Source: Glaciecola siphonariae
Lineage (GTDB): Bacteria; Pseudomonadota; Gammaproteobacteria; Enterobacterales; Alteromonadaceae
NCBI RefSeq assembly: GCF_042652645.1
Contig: NZ_JBHSGU010000001.1
Location: 62,001-126,000 of the forward strand
Length of the DNA stretch: 64,000 nt
Reading direction: 5' to 3'
The notes under the pieces are model-generated. The model was not told the origin of the DNA. It saw only the letters and a list, made by a program, of their open reading frames with translations, and did no database searches. Positions 41,329-49,745 of the stretch are shown here, one piece after another. The first letter of the stretch is position 1, and the number at the start of each line of letters is the position of its first letter. The translations under genes and the position numbers were made by a program.

Positions 41329-44015
41329 ATAGCGTTCGCCATTAGCTTGTTGGTTCCATCCCAGTAGCCACGGAAATGAATGTTATCGACAAAGGCGACA
41401 ACTGCTCCACTCGACACAGGCTTAACAACTACCGCTGCCGTCTCAGATACCAGTGATTCTAGCTCATCGGATGCATAACCGGCTGCAAGTGGTTTCTCAA
41501 CATAGTTGGCTATTTCAACAAAGGGATCGTCTGTGGATTTAAGCACAAAGTTACTGGTCTTAAACATGGGTAGAGTGTCTGTCTCAAATCCAAAAAACAA
41601 GGGGTGACTGCGGTCTATCGAAGTTAAAAATGCCGCGCCTGCTATGCGTTTTTTCGATGCTAAATCTTGACGATCTTTATATTTCAGCCCTTTAGTAGAA
41701 AAGCTGTCGTCAATACTATCGTTAGAGAGCACTTTATTATCTATCCAGTCTTGCTTCGCGAACCAACTTACTGCCGATTTTTGGCCAATCAGTACGCCGC
41801 CATCTTTTACCCACTGCGATAAGGCATCAGTCAGCTTTTTACTCACCTTATTATAGCGACCTGAAGCAAACACAATGTGGCTATAGCGAGACAGCTTTGT
41901 ATTAGCAAGGTTGCTCAAATCTACCAAGGTAGCCGGCAGGCCGATACGCGTATCTAGATAATGCCAAATTTCGCCAATTTCGTATTGATTGGTGCCCACA
42001 CCCCCAACTAACAGCACATTAGGCGTATTGACGGGAGCGAACTGGCGGCTGCCTAAGTCAATACCCGCTGGCGTCAGGCCTGAAGTAACGCTGGCAATTT
42101 TAATCCCATATTCGGTTTGCGCTGTGTTCAGCAACGCTTGCAGGTTGTCCGGCTGCTCAAGCGCGGTGGCAATCATAATACTGCCAGGCGCAAAGGTTTG
42201 AGCGCTTTGCGAGTCGCCGCTCACTCTAGCGCTAAAGCCATCCCCTGCCACACGAATTTGTACGCCATTCTCTAGTAGGTGCTGCGCCATAGCCGGTGCA
42301 TTCGCACTGTGCCATTCAAAAACGTAAGCATAAGCATCGTCACTAACATTTTGGCGTAGAGACTCCTCCACTTCTGCCGGCACTGCTTCAAATGGTTTAT
42401 CAGACAACTTCACTTTGCGGCGGTCTGATTGTTCTACTCCCGCATATTTAACATTAAAAGCCAAGCCAATATTCCAGTTTGAAACATCGTAAAAGGTATT
42501 ATCTACAAAGCGCGTTCGCTCGCTAAATAATGAGCGGATTAGGCGATACTGAGGCTGTGCAAGCGGTATAAAAACACTGCTTTTAGCTTGGTAGTTTTTA
42601 TCATCTAAACTCAAGTCGCTGGCCAAGGCAGAGAACTGAATTTGATGCGCCTCTAAAATTGACAGCATTCTTGAGAATCTTGCTCGGTCTTTTGCAGCAC
42701 TTACTACAAACCCATGCAATTCATCGTCGTCTATCAATTGTTTTGTATCTTTATAAAACTGACGCTGATAAGCAGCAATTGCAGACTTGTTCGCCATTGC
42801 GCCAGCGAAAGTTGAGAGCGACGTTGTAAACTGATTTTGAATTGTTCGCTCAAATTCAAGCAAGCCATTTATTGATTCTTGGGCATGTCCGCGGCTGCTT
42901 GCCTGCTCAAACAAGATACCTATACTGCCGTGAGCATCGGGATAGGTTGAGCCCTTACCGTAATAGAAATCATCGAAAGATTCCTCGGTAAAATAAAGCT
43001 CTTTATTTTTGTCTAGCGCTTGTGCGTGAAAGTTGGCTAATGCTTTTGTTAGCGTAACGTTTGTGTCAGGTGTCCACGGGTTTTTTCGCGATGGGATGCC
43101 TGGCTGAAAGAAGAATGTACTGTTGGTGCCCATTTCATGAAAATCGGTCAAAATATGCGGGCGCCACTGATGAAACTGCGCAATTCGAGCTTTAGATTCA
43201 GGATGCGTCAGCAATAACCAATCGCGGTTTAAATCAAACCAATAGTGATTAGTTCGCCCCGACGGCCAAGCTTCTCGGTGTTCGCGGTGAGCAGGGTCTG
43301 CCACCACATTGTAACCTTTGTGCATATTTGCCCATTGCGCAAAACGAGATAAACCGTCTGGATTGAGTGACGGGTCTAACAGAACGACATTTTCATTCAA
43401 TAGTTTTTTTACATCATCCGCTTGCGATGCAGCTAAATGATAAGCCACAAGCAACGAAGCATTTGTACCCGATGGTTCATTGCCGTGAACGCTGTAACCC
43501 ATATAGATAAACAAAGGATCTGATGCCTGCGCCGCCTCACCTTTACTGAGTCGTTCGATATGCTCGGTGCGCATCTGCTCGACTTTGCTCTGATTGTTAG
43601 GTGCGGTGATAGTAAGCAGCAAGAGCGGACGCTGCTCGTGAGTATATCCGGTGACTTGCAAACTTACCCTATCAGATGCATCAGCCAAGGCACGCATATA
43701 ATTGACCACCTGATCGTGACGCACATGCCAAGTTCCCACTGGATAGCCGAGCACATCGGCTGGTCTTGGAATACTGGCGTCGTAGTTTTGGCCATCAGGC
43801 AGATAATTTAAGTCACTTTCCACGGCCCAAGCCGGCATGGCAACAGCAAGACTCAAGGTAAGCGTTGCACTTAAAATAGTTGTGCTGGGCGGCAAAAATG
43901 ACTTAACAGGTCGAGTGTGTTTTTCGAGTGTAAATACACGAGCTAAGCCGTGTTTAAACATAGTAATACCTTTAACTAGGCCGGTTGTGACCCAAGATAG
44001 ACTGCGGTTATTCAT
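41307..44015 (-). CDS. Secreted M14-family zinc carboxypeptidase
   Basis: Large metallopeptidase of 902 residues. Hydrophobic segment TTILSATLTLSLAVAMPAWA near 45-64 looks like a signal peptide with an unusually long 44-residue N-region; an internal Met19 is a possible later start. Seen: zinc ligands His177 and Glu180 in YSVHGNEPSG, the SLNPDGLSRF and FDLNRDW substrate segments, and the region TDFHEMG. The C-terminal half has a long beta-rich part and a class I glutamine amidotransferase-like stretch (VLIGQKSAVSWF). It probably degrades peptides in the periplasm or outside. It is inserted between gntX and nfuA. Confidence 0.9.
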   Translation of the reverse strand: MNNRSLSWVTTGLVKGITMFKHGLARVFTLEKHTRPVKSFLPPSTTILSATLTLSLAVAMPAWAVESDLNYLPDGQNYDASIPRPADVLGYPVGTWHVRHDQVVNYMRALADASDRVSLQVTGYTHEQRPLLLLTITAPNNQSKVEQMRTEHIERLSKGEAAQASDPLFIYMGYSVHGNEPSGTNASLLVAYHLAASQADDVKKLLNENVVLLDPSLNPDGLSRFAQWANMHKGYNVVADPAHREHREAWPSGRTNHYWFDLNRDWLLLTHPESKARIAQFHQWRPHILTDFHEMGTNSTFFFQPGIPSRKNPWTPDTNVTLTKALANFHAQALDKNKELYFTEESFDDFYYGKGSTYPDAHGSIGILFEQASSRGHAQESINGLLEFERTIQNQFTTSLSTFAGAMANKSAIAAYQRQFYKDTKQLIDDDELHGFVVSAAKDRARFSRMLSILEAHQIQFSALASDLSLDDKNYQAKSSVFIPLAQPQYRLIRSLFSERTRFVDNTFYDVSNWNIGLAFNVKYAGVEQSDRRKVKLSDKPFEAVPAEVEESLRQNVSDDAYAYVFEWHSANAPAMAQHLLENGVQIRVAGDGFSARVSGDSQSAQTFAPGSIMIATALEQPDNLQALLNTAQTEYGIKIASVTSGLTPAGIDLGSRQFAPVNTPNVLLVGGVGTNQYEIGEIWHYLDTRIGLPATLVDLSNLANTKLSRYSHIVFASGRYNKVSKKLTDALSQWVKDGGVLIGQKSAVSWFAKQDWIDNKVLSNDSIDDSFSTKGLKYKDRQDLASKKRIAGAAFLTSIDRSHPLFFGFETDTLPMFKTSNFVLKSTDDPFVEIANYVEKPLAAGYASDELESLVSETAAVVVKPVSSGAVVAFVDNIHFRGYWDGTNKLMANAIYMSPLF

Positions 44016-44122
44016 TATGTATCGCTCTTTTAGTTATAGTTTGCTGACGTATAAATTGTGACGTAATTCAGCTGGAAAGTATAATTTTACGGCGAAACCT
44101 CTAATATAGATGAAAAAGCTTA

Positions 44123-44147
44123 ATACTTGAGTGTTTTACTCAGGTAA
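44123..44147 (+). promoter_or_regulatory. IscR type-1-like binding site before nfuA
   Basis: A 25-base imperfect palindrome with ATACTTGAGT on the left, GTTTT in the centre and ACTCAGGTAA on the right. Compared with the E. coli IscR type-1 consensus (ATASYYGACT-RWWWY-AGTCRRSTAT) it differs at three positions. A -10-like TATTAT follows at 44155-44160. IscR control of nfuA is known in relatives; binding here is inferred. Confidence 0.6.
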
Positions 44148-44188
44148 TCTTTGCTATTATGCGCGCATACAGATTGTGGAGGATAAAC

Positions 44189-44767
44189 ATGGTTAGCATT
44201 TCAGAAAGTGCTCAAGAGCATTTTGGCAAACTACTTGCCCAACAAACACAGGGCACAAACATTCGCGTTTTTGTTGTTAATCCAGGCACATCAAAAGCCG
44301 AATGTGGCGTGTCGTACTGCCCACCAGAAGCGGTTGAAGACACCGACATCCGCCTTCCGTTTAAAGGATTTGATGCTGTAGTTGACGCCGAAAGTGCGCC
44401 ATATTTAGAAGAAGCTGAAATCGATTTTGTGACTGACCAAATGGGTTCACAGCTGACTCTTAAAGCGCCCAATGCGAAGGCTAAAAAGATTGCTGACGAC
44501 GCGCCTTTAATTGACCGCATTAACTACATTATTGAGTCTGAAATTAACCCTCAACTAGCCAGCCATGGCGGCAATGTTATGCTTGTGGAAGTCACCGAAG
44601 ACGGTAATGCAATACTGCAGTTTGGCGGCGGTTGTAACGGCTGCTCGATGGTCGACGTGACGCTAAAAGACGGTATTGAAAAGCAACTTCTAGAGCATTT
44701 TGCAGGTGAAATTAAAGGCGTGAAAGACGCCACTGAACATGAAGCGGGTGAACATTCGTACTACTAA
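44189..44767 (+). CDS. nfuA: Fe-S biogenesis protein NfuA
   Basis: Scaffold/carrier that delivers 4Fe-4S clusters under stress; 192 residues from ATG 44189 (GGAGGAT ribosome binding site). Seen: the degenerate A-type domain (residues 1-95) and the Nfu domain with GGGCNGCSMVDVTL, Cys149 and Cys152, as in E. coli NfuA. An upstream frame from 44159 would add 10 non-typical residues. A terminator follows. Confidence 0.97.
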   Translation: MVSISESAQEHFGKLLAQQTQGTNIRVFVVNPGTSKAECGVSYCPPEAVEDTDIRLPFKGFDAVVDAESAPYLEEAEIDFVTDQMGSQLTLKAPNAKAKKIADDAPLIDRINYIIESEINPQLASHGGNVMLVEVTEDGNAILQFGGGCNGCSMVDVTLKDGIEKQLLEHFAGEIKGVKDATEHEAGEHSYY

Positions 44768-44804
44768 TATGACAAACTGAGCAATTTACGTTGTATGTTG
44801 TTTT

Positions 44805-44832
44805 ATAGCCGCTTTTATTTAGCGGCTTTTTT
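44805..44832. terminator. Terminator shared by nfuA and the MATE gene
   Basis: Arms AGCCGCT (44807-44813) and AGCGGCT (44821-44827) followed by a T run; it covers the stop codon of the convergent MATE gene. Confidence 0.85.
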
Positions 44833-46306
44833 GTGCTTGCTGCGCGGGCAATACACGCCAATAAAAATGGCATGCCAAACCAGAGCCTCGCGCACTCAAA
44901 AAGGCCAGCATAGCAATCCATAAGGCACTGTTCCCTAGTTCAATAAAGAACCAATAAACAGGTATGAATGCGAGTGTACTGCTGGCCAGCATATTGTTAC
45001 GCATGATTTTTCCGAGGGTTAGGCCAACATAAACGCCGTCAAACAAAAAGCACCAATGGGCAATAAGTGGCAACATCAAAATCAGCCACTTATAGCTCAT
45101 CGTTGCTAAAATTAGGCTCTTTTGATCAGTTAGAATAGATACAATGTCTTGCGTCCCTATAATAAAAACTAGGGTGTAGAGGCACGCAATTATGCTTGAC
45201 CAAAACATCCCCAAGTGTACCTGCCTTTTTAAATTAAGCGGTGGATGTTGGTTGGAAGGTTGAGTGTCCTCGTTTTGATTTTGATTTGAGCGTTGAGTGT
45301 CCTCGTTTTGATTTGAACGTTGAGTGTCCCCGTTTTGATTTGAGCGTTGAGTGTCCTCGTTTCCTCTAGCTTCGCCAACGAGGGCTTCTACTGCATTAGC
45401 GATACCGTCTAGGCCCAGCGCAATTAAGGCAAAAAACTGCATCAAAATTGCGTTTACCGCTGCCGCTTGGGTGCCGTATTGCGCGCCCTTGAGCGTTACA
45501 AAGGCTAGGGTAAACTGCAGCGCAAGATTTCGTATTAATATATTGGAGTTTAATGACAGCAGGGGTTTTAATGCTTTTAAAGCAAACCACTTACCAATTT
45601 CATCTCCTTCGAGTAGCCCATTTTCACCGCGTATATCTGATGACGCCCAAACGGACACCCAATAGCGTCGATAAATCCATATCAACGATACTATCGTCAT
45701 GCTGTATTCTGCTACTAGGGTACCCGCTGCCACTCCAGCCACGCCCATATCAAGCACGTAAACAAACATAAGACTTGCCGCGATATTCATTACATTCACA
45801 AATACCTGCAAACCTAAAATAAGGCGTCCTTTTTGCTGTCCAATAAGCCAGCCAATAATCGCCAAATTCACAAGCGCAGCGGGCGCCCCCCAAACGCGTA
45901 CGTAAAAATAGTCCATTGTACTTTGCACTACTTGTGGCTCAGCTTGTGCAAACCATAAGCCAGCTTGCAAAAATGGCTGCTGAACAATCAATACTATCAG
46001 GGCAAGTAGAAGTGCAAGAAACCCTCCCTGAACGAGTGTTTTAATGCTTGTTAGAGATGATTGTGAGCGTCCTTGAGCTGACAGTCCTGTCATAGACATT
46101 TTAATGAAGCCACACACCCAGTATAACTGCGTCAGGATAAGCGAACCGATGGCAGCACCGGCCAGATAGTGCAGCCCGTCCATACGTCCTAGAATTGCTG
46201 TATCGACTAAGCCTAATAGCGGCGTGGTAATATTCGCCAAAATAAGCGGGATCGCAATTGACAAAAGCTTTACATGAGCGAGTCTATTTTTTAAGGTGGA
46301 TAGCAT
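44819..46306 (-). CDS. MATE-family transporter (DinF-like) with repeat-built loop
   Basis: Inner-membrane multidrug/toxin extrusion protein; 495 residues, about 12 membrane segments. Seen: IPLILANITTPLLGLVDTAILGRM, the MATE N-terminal signature, a matching second half (VNAILMQFFALIALGLDGIANAVEALVGEARG in parts), and the C-terminal bundle. After EARG, near residues 315-353, an inserted hydrophilic loop is encoded by four repeat copies: units NEDTQRSNQ/NGDTQRSNQ/NEDTQRSNQ and NQNEDTQPSNQ. Homologues have only a few residues there. The drug specificity is unknown. Confidence 0.93.
   Translation of the reverse strand: MLSTLKNRLAHVKLLSIAIPLILANITTPLLGLVDTAILGRMDGLHYLAGAAIGSLILTQLYWVCGFIKMSMTGLSAQGRSQSSLTSIKTLVQGGFLALLLALIVLIVQQPFLQAGLWFAQAEPQVVQSTMDYFYVRVWGAPAALVNLAIIGWLIGQQKGRLILGLQVFVNVMNIAASLMFVYVLDMGVAGVAAGTLVAEYSMTIVSLIWIYRRYWVSVWASSDIRGENGLLEGDEIGKWFALKALKPLLSLNSNILIRNLALQFTLAFVTLKGAQYGTQAAAVNAILMQFFALIALGLDGIANAVEALVGEARGNEDTQRSNQNGDTQRSNQNEDTQRSNQNQNEDTQPSNQHPPLNLKRQVHLGMFWSSIIACLYTLVFIIGTQDIVSILTDQKSLILATMSYKWLILMLPLIAHWCFLFDGVYVGLTLGKIMRNNMLASSTLAFIPVYWFFIELGNSALWIAMLAFLSARGSGLACHFYWRVLPAQQAQKSR
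45260..45359 (-). repeat. GAGGACAC repeat, four tandem copies in the MATE gene
   Basis: Copies at 45260-45272, 45293-45305, 45320-45332 (one mismatch) and 45347-45359, all reverse and in the gene direction. Spacing 33, 27 and 27 bases. The linking sequence (CGNTCAAATCAAAAC in gene direction) is itself repeated, giving a 27-bp, 9-codon tandem unit. Confidence 0.93.
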
Positions 46307-46332
46307 GAATCACCTAAAAGGGAACAGTATGT

Positions 46333-47436
46333 ATGACGCATATCGCGCGTAAATTAAAAGCAATGGGCGTGGTCGCCTTTAAGTTTTTATTGTGCGTGAG
46401 CCTTTGCGTGCATTATGCACGTGCCTTTGCACAACTGCCACCCCAAGTGGTTGTGCTGCAATACCATCATGTTGCGCATGACACACCCAGCATCACCTCT
46501 GTAACACCACAGGTGTTCAAAGAGCATATGCAATACCTTAGCGAGCACCATAGCGTTATAGGCCTCCATGATGCTATTGAAGCGCTTAAACGCGGTGAAG
46601 ATTTACCCGCTAATGCCGTCGCCATAACCTTTGACGATGGATACCTCAATATTCTGACCAATGCTCATCCGATACTGGAGGATTTTGGATTTAAGTACAC
46701 AGTATTTGTAAATCCCGATAGTGTCGGCGCGCTGGCGAATCACCTCAGCTGGGAAGACATTCAAAGCATGCAGCCTTTAGCGGATTTTGCCAACCATACA
46801 ATGGGGCATATACACCTGCTTGAGCGAGAGAGTAATGAAAGCGAGGCACAGTGGTTAAAGCGTGTTATGCAAAATATAAACGAAGCCGAAAATGCGCTTG
46901 CTGAGCAACTCGGATACAGCCGTAAATGGCTTGCCTACCCATATGGCGAATTTAATCTCGCATTGGAGGAGGCCCTGCGCGATGCCGGCTATATAGGTTT
47001 TGGTCAGCAATCTGGGGTAATTGCCAATCTAGAGCAAGCGGTTCCGCTTGCCCGCTTTCCATCAGCGGGACGCTACAGCAAACTTGACACCTTGAAGGTA
47101 AAAATGGCGTCCATTGCGATGCCGGTAATTGCTCAAGCGGGCATGCAGCATGTGTATCAATCAGGCGAAAGCCTTTCTATGTTGACGCTGCATTTATCTG
47201 TTAACAGCGACATCTCGCTGTCCCAAATGGCTTGCTACTTTAAGCAAGCGCGCATTGTTCCCTCAATAAAGACTCAGCAAAATAAGGTTTTGGTATCAGT
47301 GCCGCTTGAACACACGTTTGCGCCTGGCAGGGTAAGAGTCAACTGCACCGCGCCGAGCAAGGCGCATAAAGGGCGATTTTATTGGCACTCAGTCCCATTT
47401 TTCACCCCCTCAAACGATGGCACATTTTTGGAATAA
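46333..47436 (+). CDS. Polysaccharide deacetylase family protein
   Basis: CE4/NodB-type deacetylase, exported; 367 residues. The signal peptide is near residues 8-33 (VVAFKFLLCVSLCVHYARAFA in parts). Seen: VVVLQYHHV, metal/catalytic motif ITFDDGYLN (base Asp near residue 97), the motif FANHTMGHIHLL (HxxxH metal ligands), and LAYPYGEFN. A C-terminal beta-rich part of about 120 residues is extra. It is divergent from the MATE gene (26 bases apart). The substrate, peptidoglycan or other N-acetyl-polysaccharide, is not clear. Confidence 0.9.
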   Translation: MTHIARKLKAMGVVAFKFLLCVSLCVHYARAFAQLPPQVVVLQYHHVAHDTPSITSVTPQVFKEHMQYLSEHHSVIGLHDAIEALKRGEDLPANAVAITFDDGYLNILTNAHPILEDFGFKYTVFVNPDSVGALANHLSWEDIQSMQPLADFANHTMGHIHLLERESNESEAQWLKRVMQNINEAENALAEQLGYSRKWLAYPYGEFNLALEEALRDAGYIGFGQQSGVIANLEQAVPLARFPSAGRYSKLDTLKVKMASIAMPVIAQAGMQHVYQSGESLSMLTLHLSVNSDISLSQMACYFKQARIVPSIKTQQNKVLVSVPLEHTFAPGRVRVNCTAPSKAHKGRFYWHSVPFFTPSNDGTFLE

Positions 47437-47500
47437 TAACTAACCTCAGTTCTGGATAAGAAACAGCGTCTAGCACTGTTTAAAATTGTGCTCTTGGTGC

Positions 47501-48097
47501 TTAAAGGGCAAGGGCCAAACGAGCAAATCGCTGGTCGGTGGGTTCGTGTTTATATCGGCGAACAATTTCAAATCCATGCCTTTGATAAAAACCTAATGCC
47601 GATGTTTTTGCGATATCTGCATCCAAAACAAGATGTGTTTTGTTTAGCGCTTTAGCCTGAGCTTGTGCATAAGCGATGAGCTTGCTACCAACGTTTTTTC
47701 TTTGCCAATCTGGCGCCACCGCTAAATGACCGATGCATAATTCATGTTCTGTGGGTGCTTTAAAAATCGCGCCAAGCGTTTGATTAGCCACAACGATATG
47801 CGCGAGCTGCTCTACGTCTAAATAGTCAGTTAGACTTTGTACAGTAGCATCGCGAAAGCCGTCTGGCATATCATCATGCCATAGACTCATGCATCCGATG
47901 ACCTCATTATTGCTAACAGCGACGCGATGGCGCAGCGCACTATACTGACCGTCTTGATGCCTGCTCGCTTGTTCTAAATACTCAAGTGCAGCGGCGGATG
48001 AACCAAATAAGTAAGGAAGCAGCGTATCTGCAGAGAGCAAGATTAGTTTGGCAAGCAATGGGCCATCGTCTTGAACCCCTTGTCTTAGGTGTAACAT
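47501..48097 (-). CDS. GNAT-family N-acetyltransferase
   Basis: Acetyl-CoA dependent N-acetyltransferase of 198 residues. Seen: motif A near residues 128-142 (HLAVAPDWQRKNVGSKLI, Q/R-x-x-G-x-G/A-like) and the C-terminal motif B (SALGFYQRHGFEIVRRY). The substrate cannot be read from the sequence. It lies 9 bases downstream of the Sco gene on the same strand, so it may be cotranscribed with the oxidase assembly genes, though it has no obvious role there. Confidence 0.9.
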   Translation of the reverse strand: MLHLRQGVQDDGPLLAKLILLSADTLLPYLFGSSAAALEYLEQASRHQDGQYSALRHRVAVSNNEVIGCMSLWHDDMPDGFRDATVQSLTDYLDVEQLAHIVVANQTLGAIFKAPTEHELCIGHLAVAPDWQRKNVGSKLIAYAQAQAKALNKTHLVLDADIAKTSALGFYQRHGFEIVRRYKHEPTDQRFARLALAL

Positions 48098-48106
48098 GCT
48101 TGTGGC

Positions 48107-48781
48107 TTAACTTGAGCCGAGCAGGATGGGCATGTCGGCAAGAATATGATCAACATCGCTAATTGCAAGCTCACCGGGGATATGTTTTGGTTTAAAGCGC
48201 CCTACAACGTTGCCTTCAGGATTTATCACCACAATAGACGCACTATGGTCTACTAGGTAATTTGGGTTATCAGTACTTTCAGATGTGGAGTACATCATTC
48301 CCATGCTGCGCACCAGCGGAAACAGCTGTATATGCGGTCCGGTTGTTGCAATAAAGTCAGGATTGAAGTAGCTCACGTATTCGTTGAGTCTTTCGACCGT
48401 ATCTCGATTGGGATCAACCGATAAAAACCACACTCGTAAAGGGGTTTCTTGCACCGAGGCCTGCAGCTGCGGATAAACGTTGTTGATTTGCGCTAGGGTA
48501 ACGGGGCAAATATCAGGGCAGAATGTATAGCCTACAAACGCCAGCGTCCACTGACCCGTGAGGTCGGCATTTGTCATCGTGCTACCGTCGTGTTTTGACA
48601 GCTCAAAATCAGTTAAGGCCCGCGCTTGCGGATACCAATTTAAGTGCTGCGTTTGCTCAGAGAGTGGTTTGTCATCATTAAATCCGGGTGGCGCAATCGT
48701 AATCGCTAAATATACGCCTAGAATTAATGAGAACAGGGCAATCAAACCAATCCACTTCTGCTGCATTAGAATTTTTCCCAA
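48107..48781 (-). CDS. Sco1/SenC copper chaperone for cytochrome oxidase
   Basis: Membrane-anchored thioredoxin-fold protein that delivers copper to the CuA site; 224 residues. Seen: one N-terminal anchor (WIGLIALFSLILGVYLAITI), the copper ligands Cys-x3-Cys in FCPDICPVTL near residues 94-98, and the distal His in LVDHSASIVV. It is the last assembly gene of the cta cluster. Confidence 0.95.
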   Translation of the reverse strand: MGKILMQQKWIGLIALFSLILGVYLAITIAPPGFNDDKPLSEQTQHLNWYPQARALTDFELSKHDGSTMTNADLTGQWTLAFVGYTFCPDICPVTLAQINNVYPQLQASVQETPLRVWFLSVDPNRDTVERLNEYVSYFNPDFIATTGPHIQLFPLVRSMGMMYSTSESTDNPNYLVDHSASIVVINPEGNVVGRFKPKHIPGELAISDVDHILADMPILLGSS

Positions 48782-48811
48782 TTAGAGTGCCAATTACTCA
48801 CAACATACAAC

Positions 48812-49708
48812 TTATAAATAATGATCAACAAGCAAAAGAACAAACAACAGCATTAAATGCAGAATCGAAAATTTAAATGTATCCATTGCTGTCGAGGCTT
48901 GCGGCTTGAACTTCAATTTAAGCGCCATATACATGAAATACGCATTTAGCAATGACGAACCAAGCAAATAGAGTCCACCGCTCATGCCAGTCAAATACGG
49001 TAGTAGGCACACGGCGCACAGTAGCAAGGTATACAGCACAACACAGGTTTTTGTAAATTCGACACCATGGGTGTTAGGGAGCATCGGTATTTTTGCTTTT
49101 GCGTAGTCTTTTTCTCGGTGTATAGCCAAGGCCCAGAAATGCGGAGGTGTCCATGTAAACACGATTAACACCAACAATAAGCCATATGCATGAATTTCGC
49201 CGGAAACAGCCGTCCAGCCTAAAAGTGGAGGCGCTGCGCCTGCCAAGCCTCCGATAACGATGTTTTGCGGCGTCGCTCGTTTTAAGTACATTGTGTATAT
49301 AACGGCGTATCCAACAAGACTTACCAAGGTCAACCATGCAGTAAGCATGTTTACAAATACTGCGAGGGCAACGAATCCAAGAGCGCCAAGCACACCGGCA
49401 AATATTAAGGCCCGCTTAATCGACACTTTGCCTTTTGCCACAGGGCGGTTGAATGTTCTAGCCATAATTGAATCAATACGATGGTCCACAACATGATTGA
49501 TGACAGCGGCTGCAGACGATAACAAGCCAATACCGAACATGCCTGCACTCAACACCAGAGGGTCAACCCAAGTTGGGGTTGCTAAACACATACCAACCAA
49601 AGCGGTTAACAATAGCAACATCACCACTCTTGGCTTTGTTAGCTCGTAATAGTCGCGCCATGTTGCGCCTGAACTTAGTTTTGAAGGGGCTGCAAGCGTC
49701 TTATTCAT
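48812..49708 (-). CDS. ctaB: Protoheme IX farnesyltransferase (heme O synthase)
   Basis: UbiA-type membrane prenyltransferase making heme O from heme B; 298 residues, about 9 membrane segments. Seen: the first Asp-rich motif in NHVVDHRIDSIMARTFNRPVA and the HREKDYAKAKIPMLPNTHG motif. It lies downstream of ctaA with 37 bases between, so heme O goes to heme A synthase for the aa3 oxidase. Confidence 0.96.
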   Translation of the reverse strand: MNKTLAAPSKLSSGATWRDYYELTKPRVVMLLLLTALVGMCLATPTWVDPLVLSAGMFGIGLLSSAAAVINHVVDHRIDSIMARTFNRPVAKGKVSIKRALIFAGVLGALGFVALAVFVNMLTAWLTLVSLVGYAVIYTMYLKRATPQNIVIGGLAGAAPPLLGWTAVSGEIHAYGLLLVLIVFTWTPPHFWALAIHREKDYAKAKIPMLPNTHGVEFTKTCVVLYTLLLCAVCLLPYLTGMSGGLYLLGSSLLNAYFMYMALKLKFKPQASTAMDTFKFSILHLMLLFVLLLVDHYL

Positions 49709-49745
49709 TCGCTTCTCCTTGATGGGGTTGGTTAATCTTCACTTT

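Noticed and set aside
45260..45359. Tandem repeats in the MATE gene as a CRISPR array
   Set aside because: Unit is 27 bp with no variable spacers, it is in frame in a membrane protein, and the same 13-mer is spread through the window.
1238..45359. GAGGACAC repeat as a replication-oriented motif such as KOPS or Chi
   Set aside because: Orientation is balanced (13 versus 15) with no strand preference, and copies cluster locally.
1238..45359. GAGGACAC repeat as a transcription factor operator
   Set aside because: It is not palindromic, more than half of the copies are inside coding sequence, and the flanked genes share no function.
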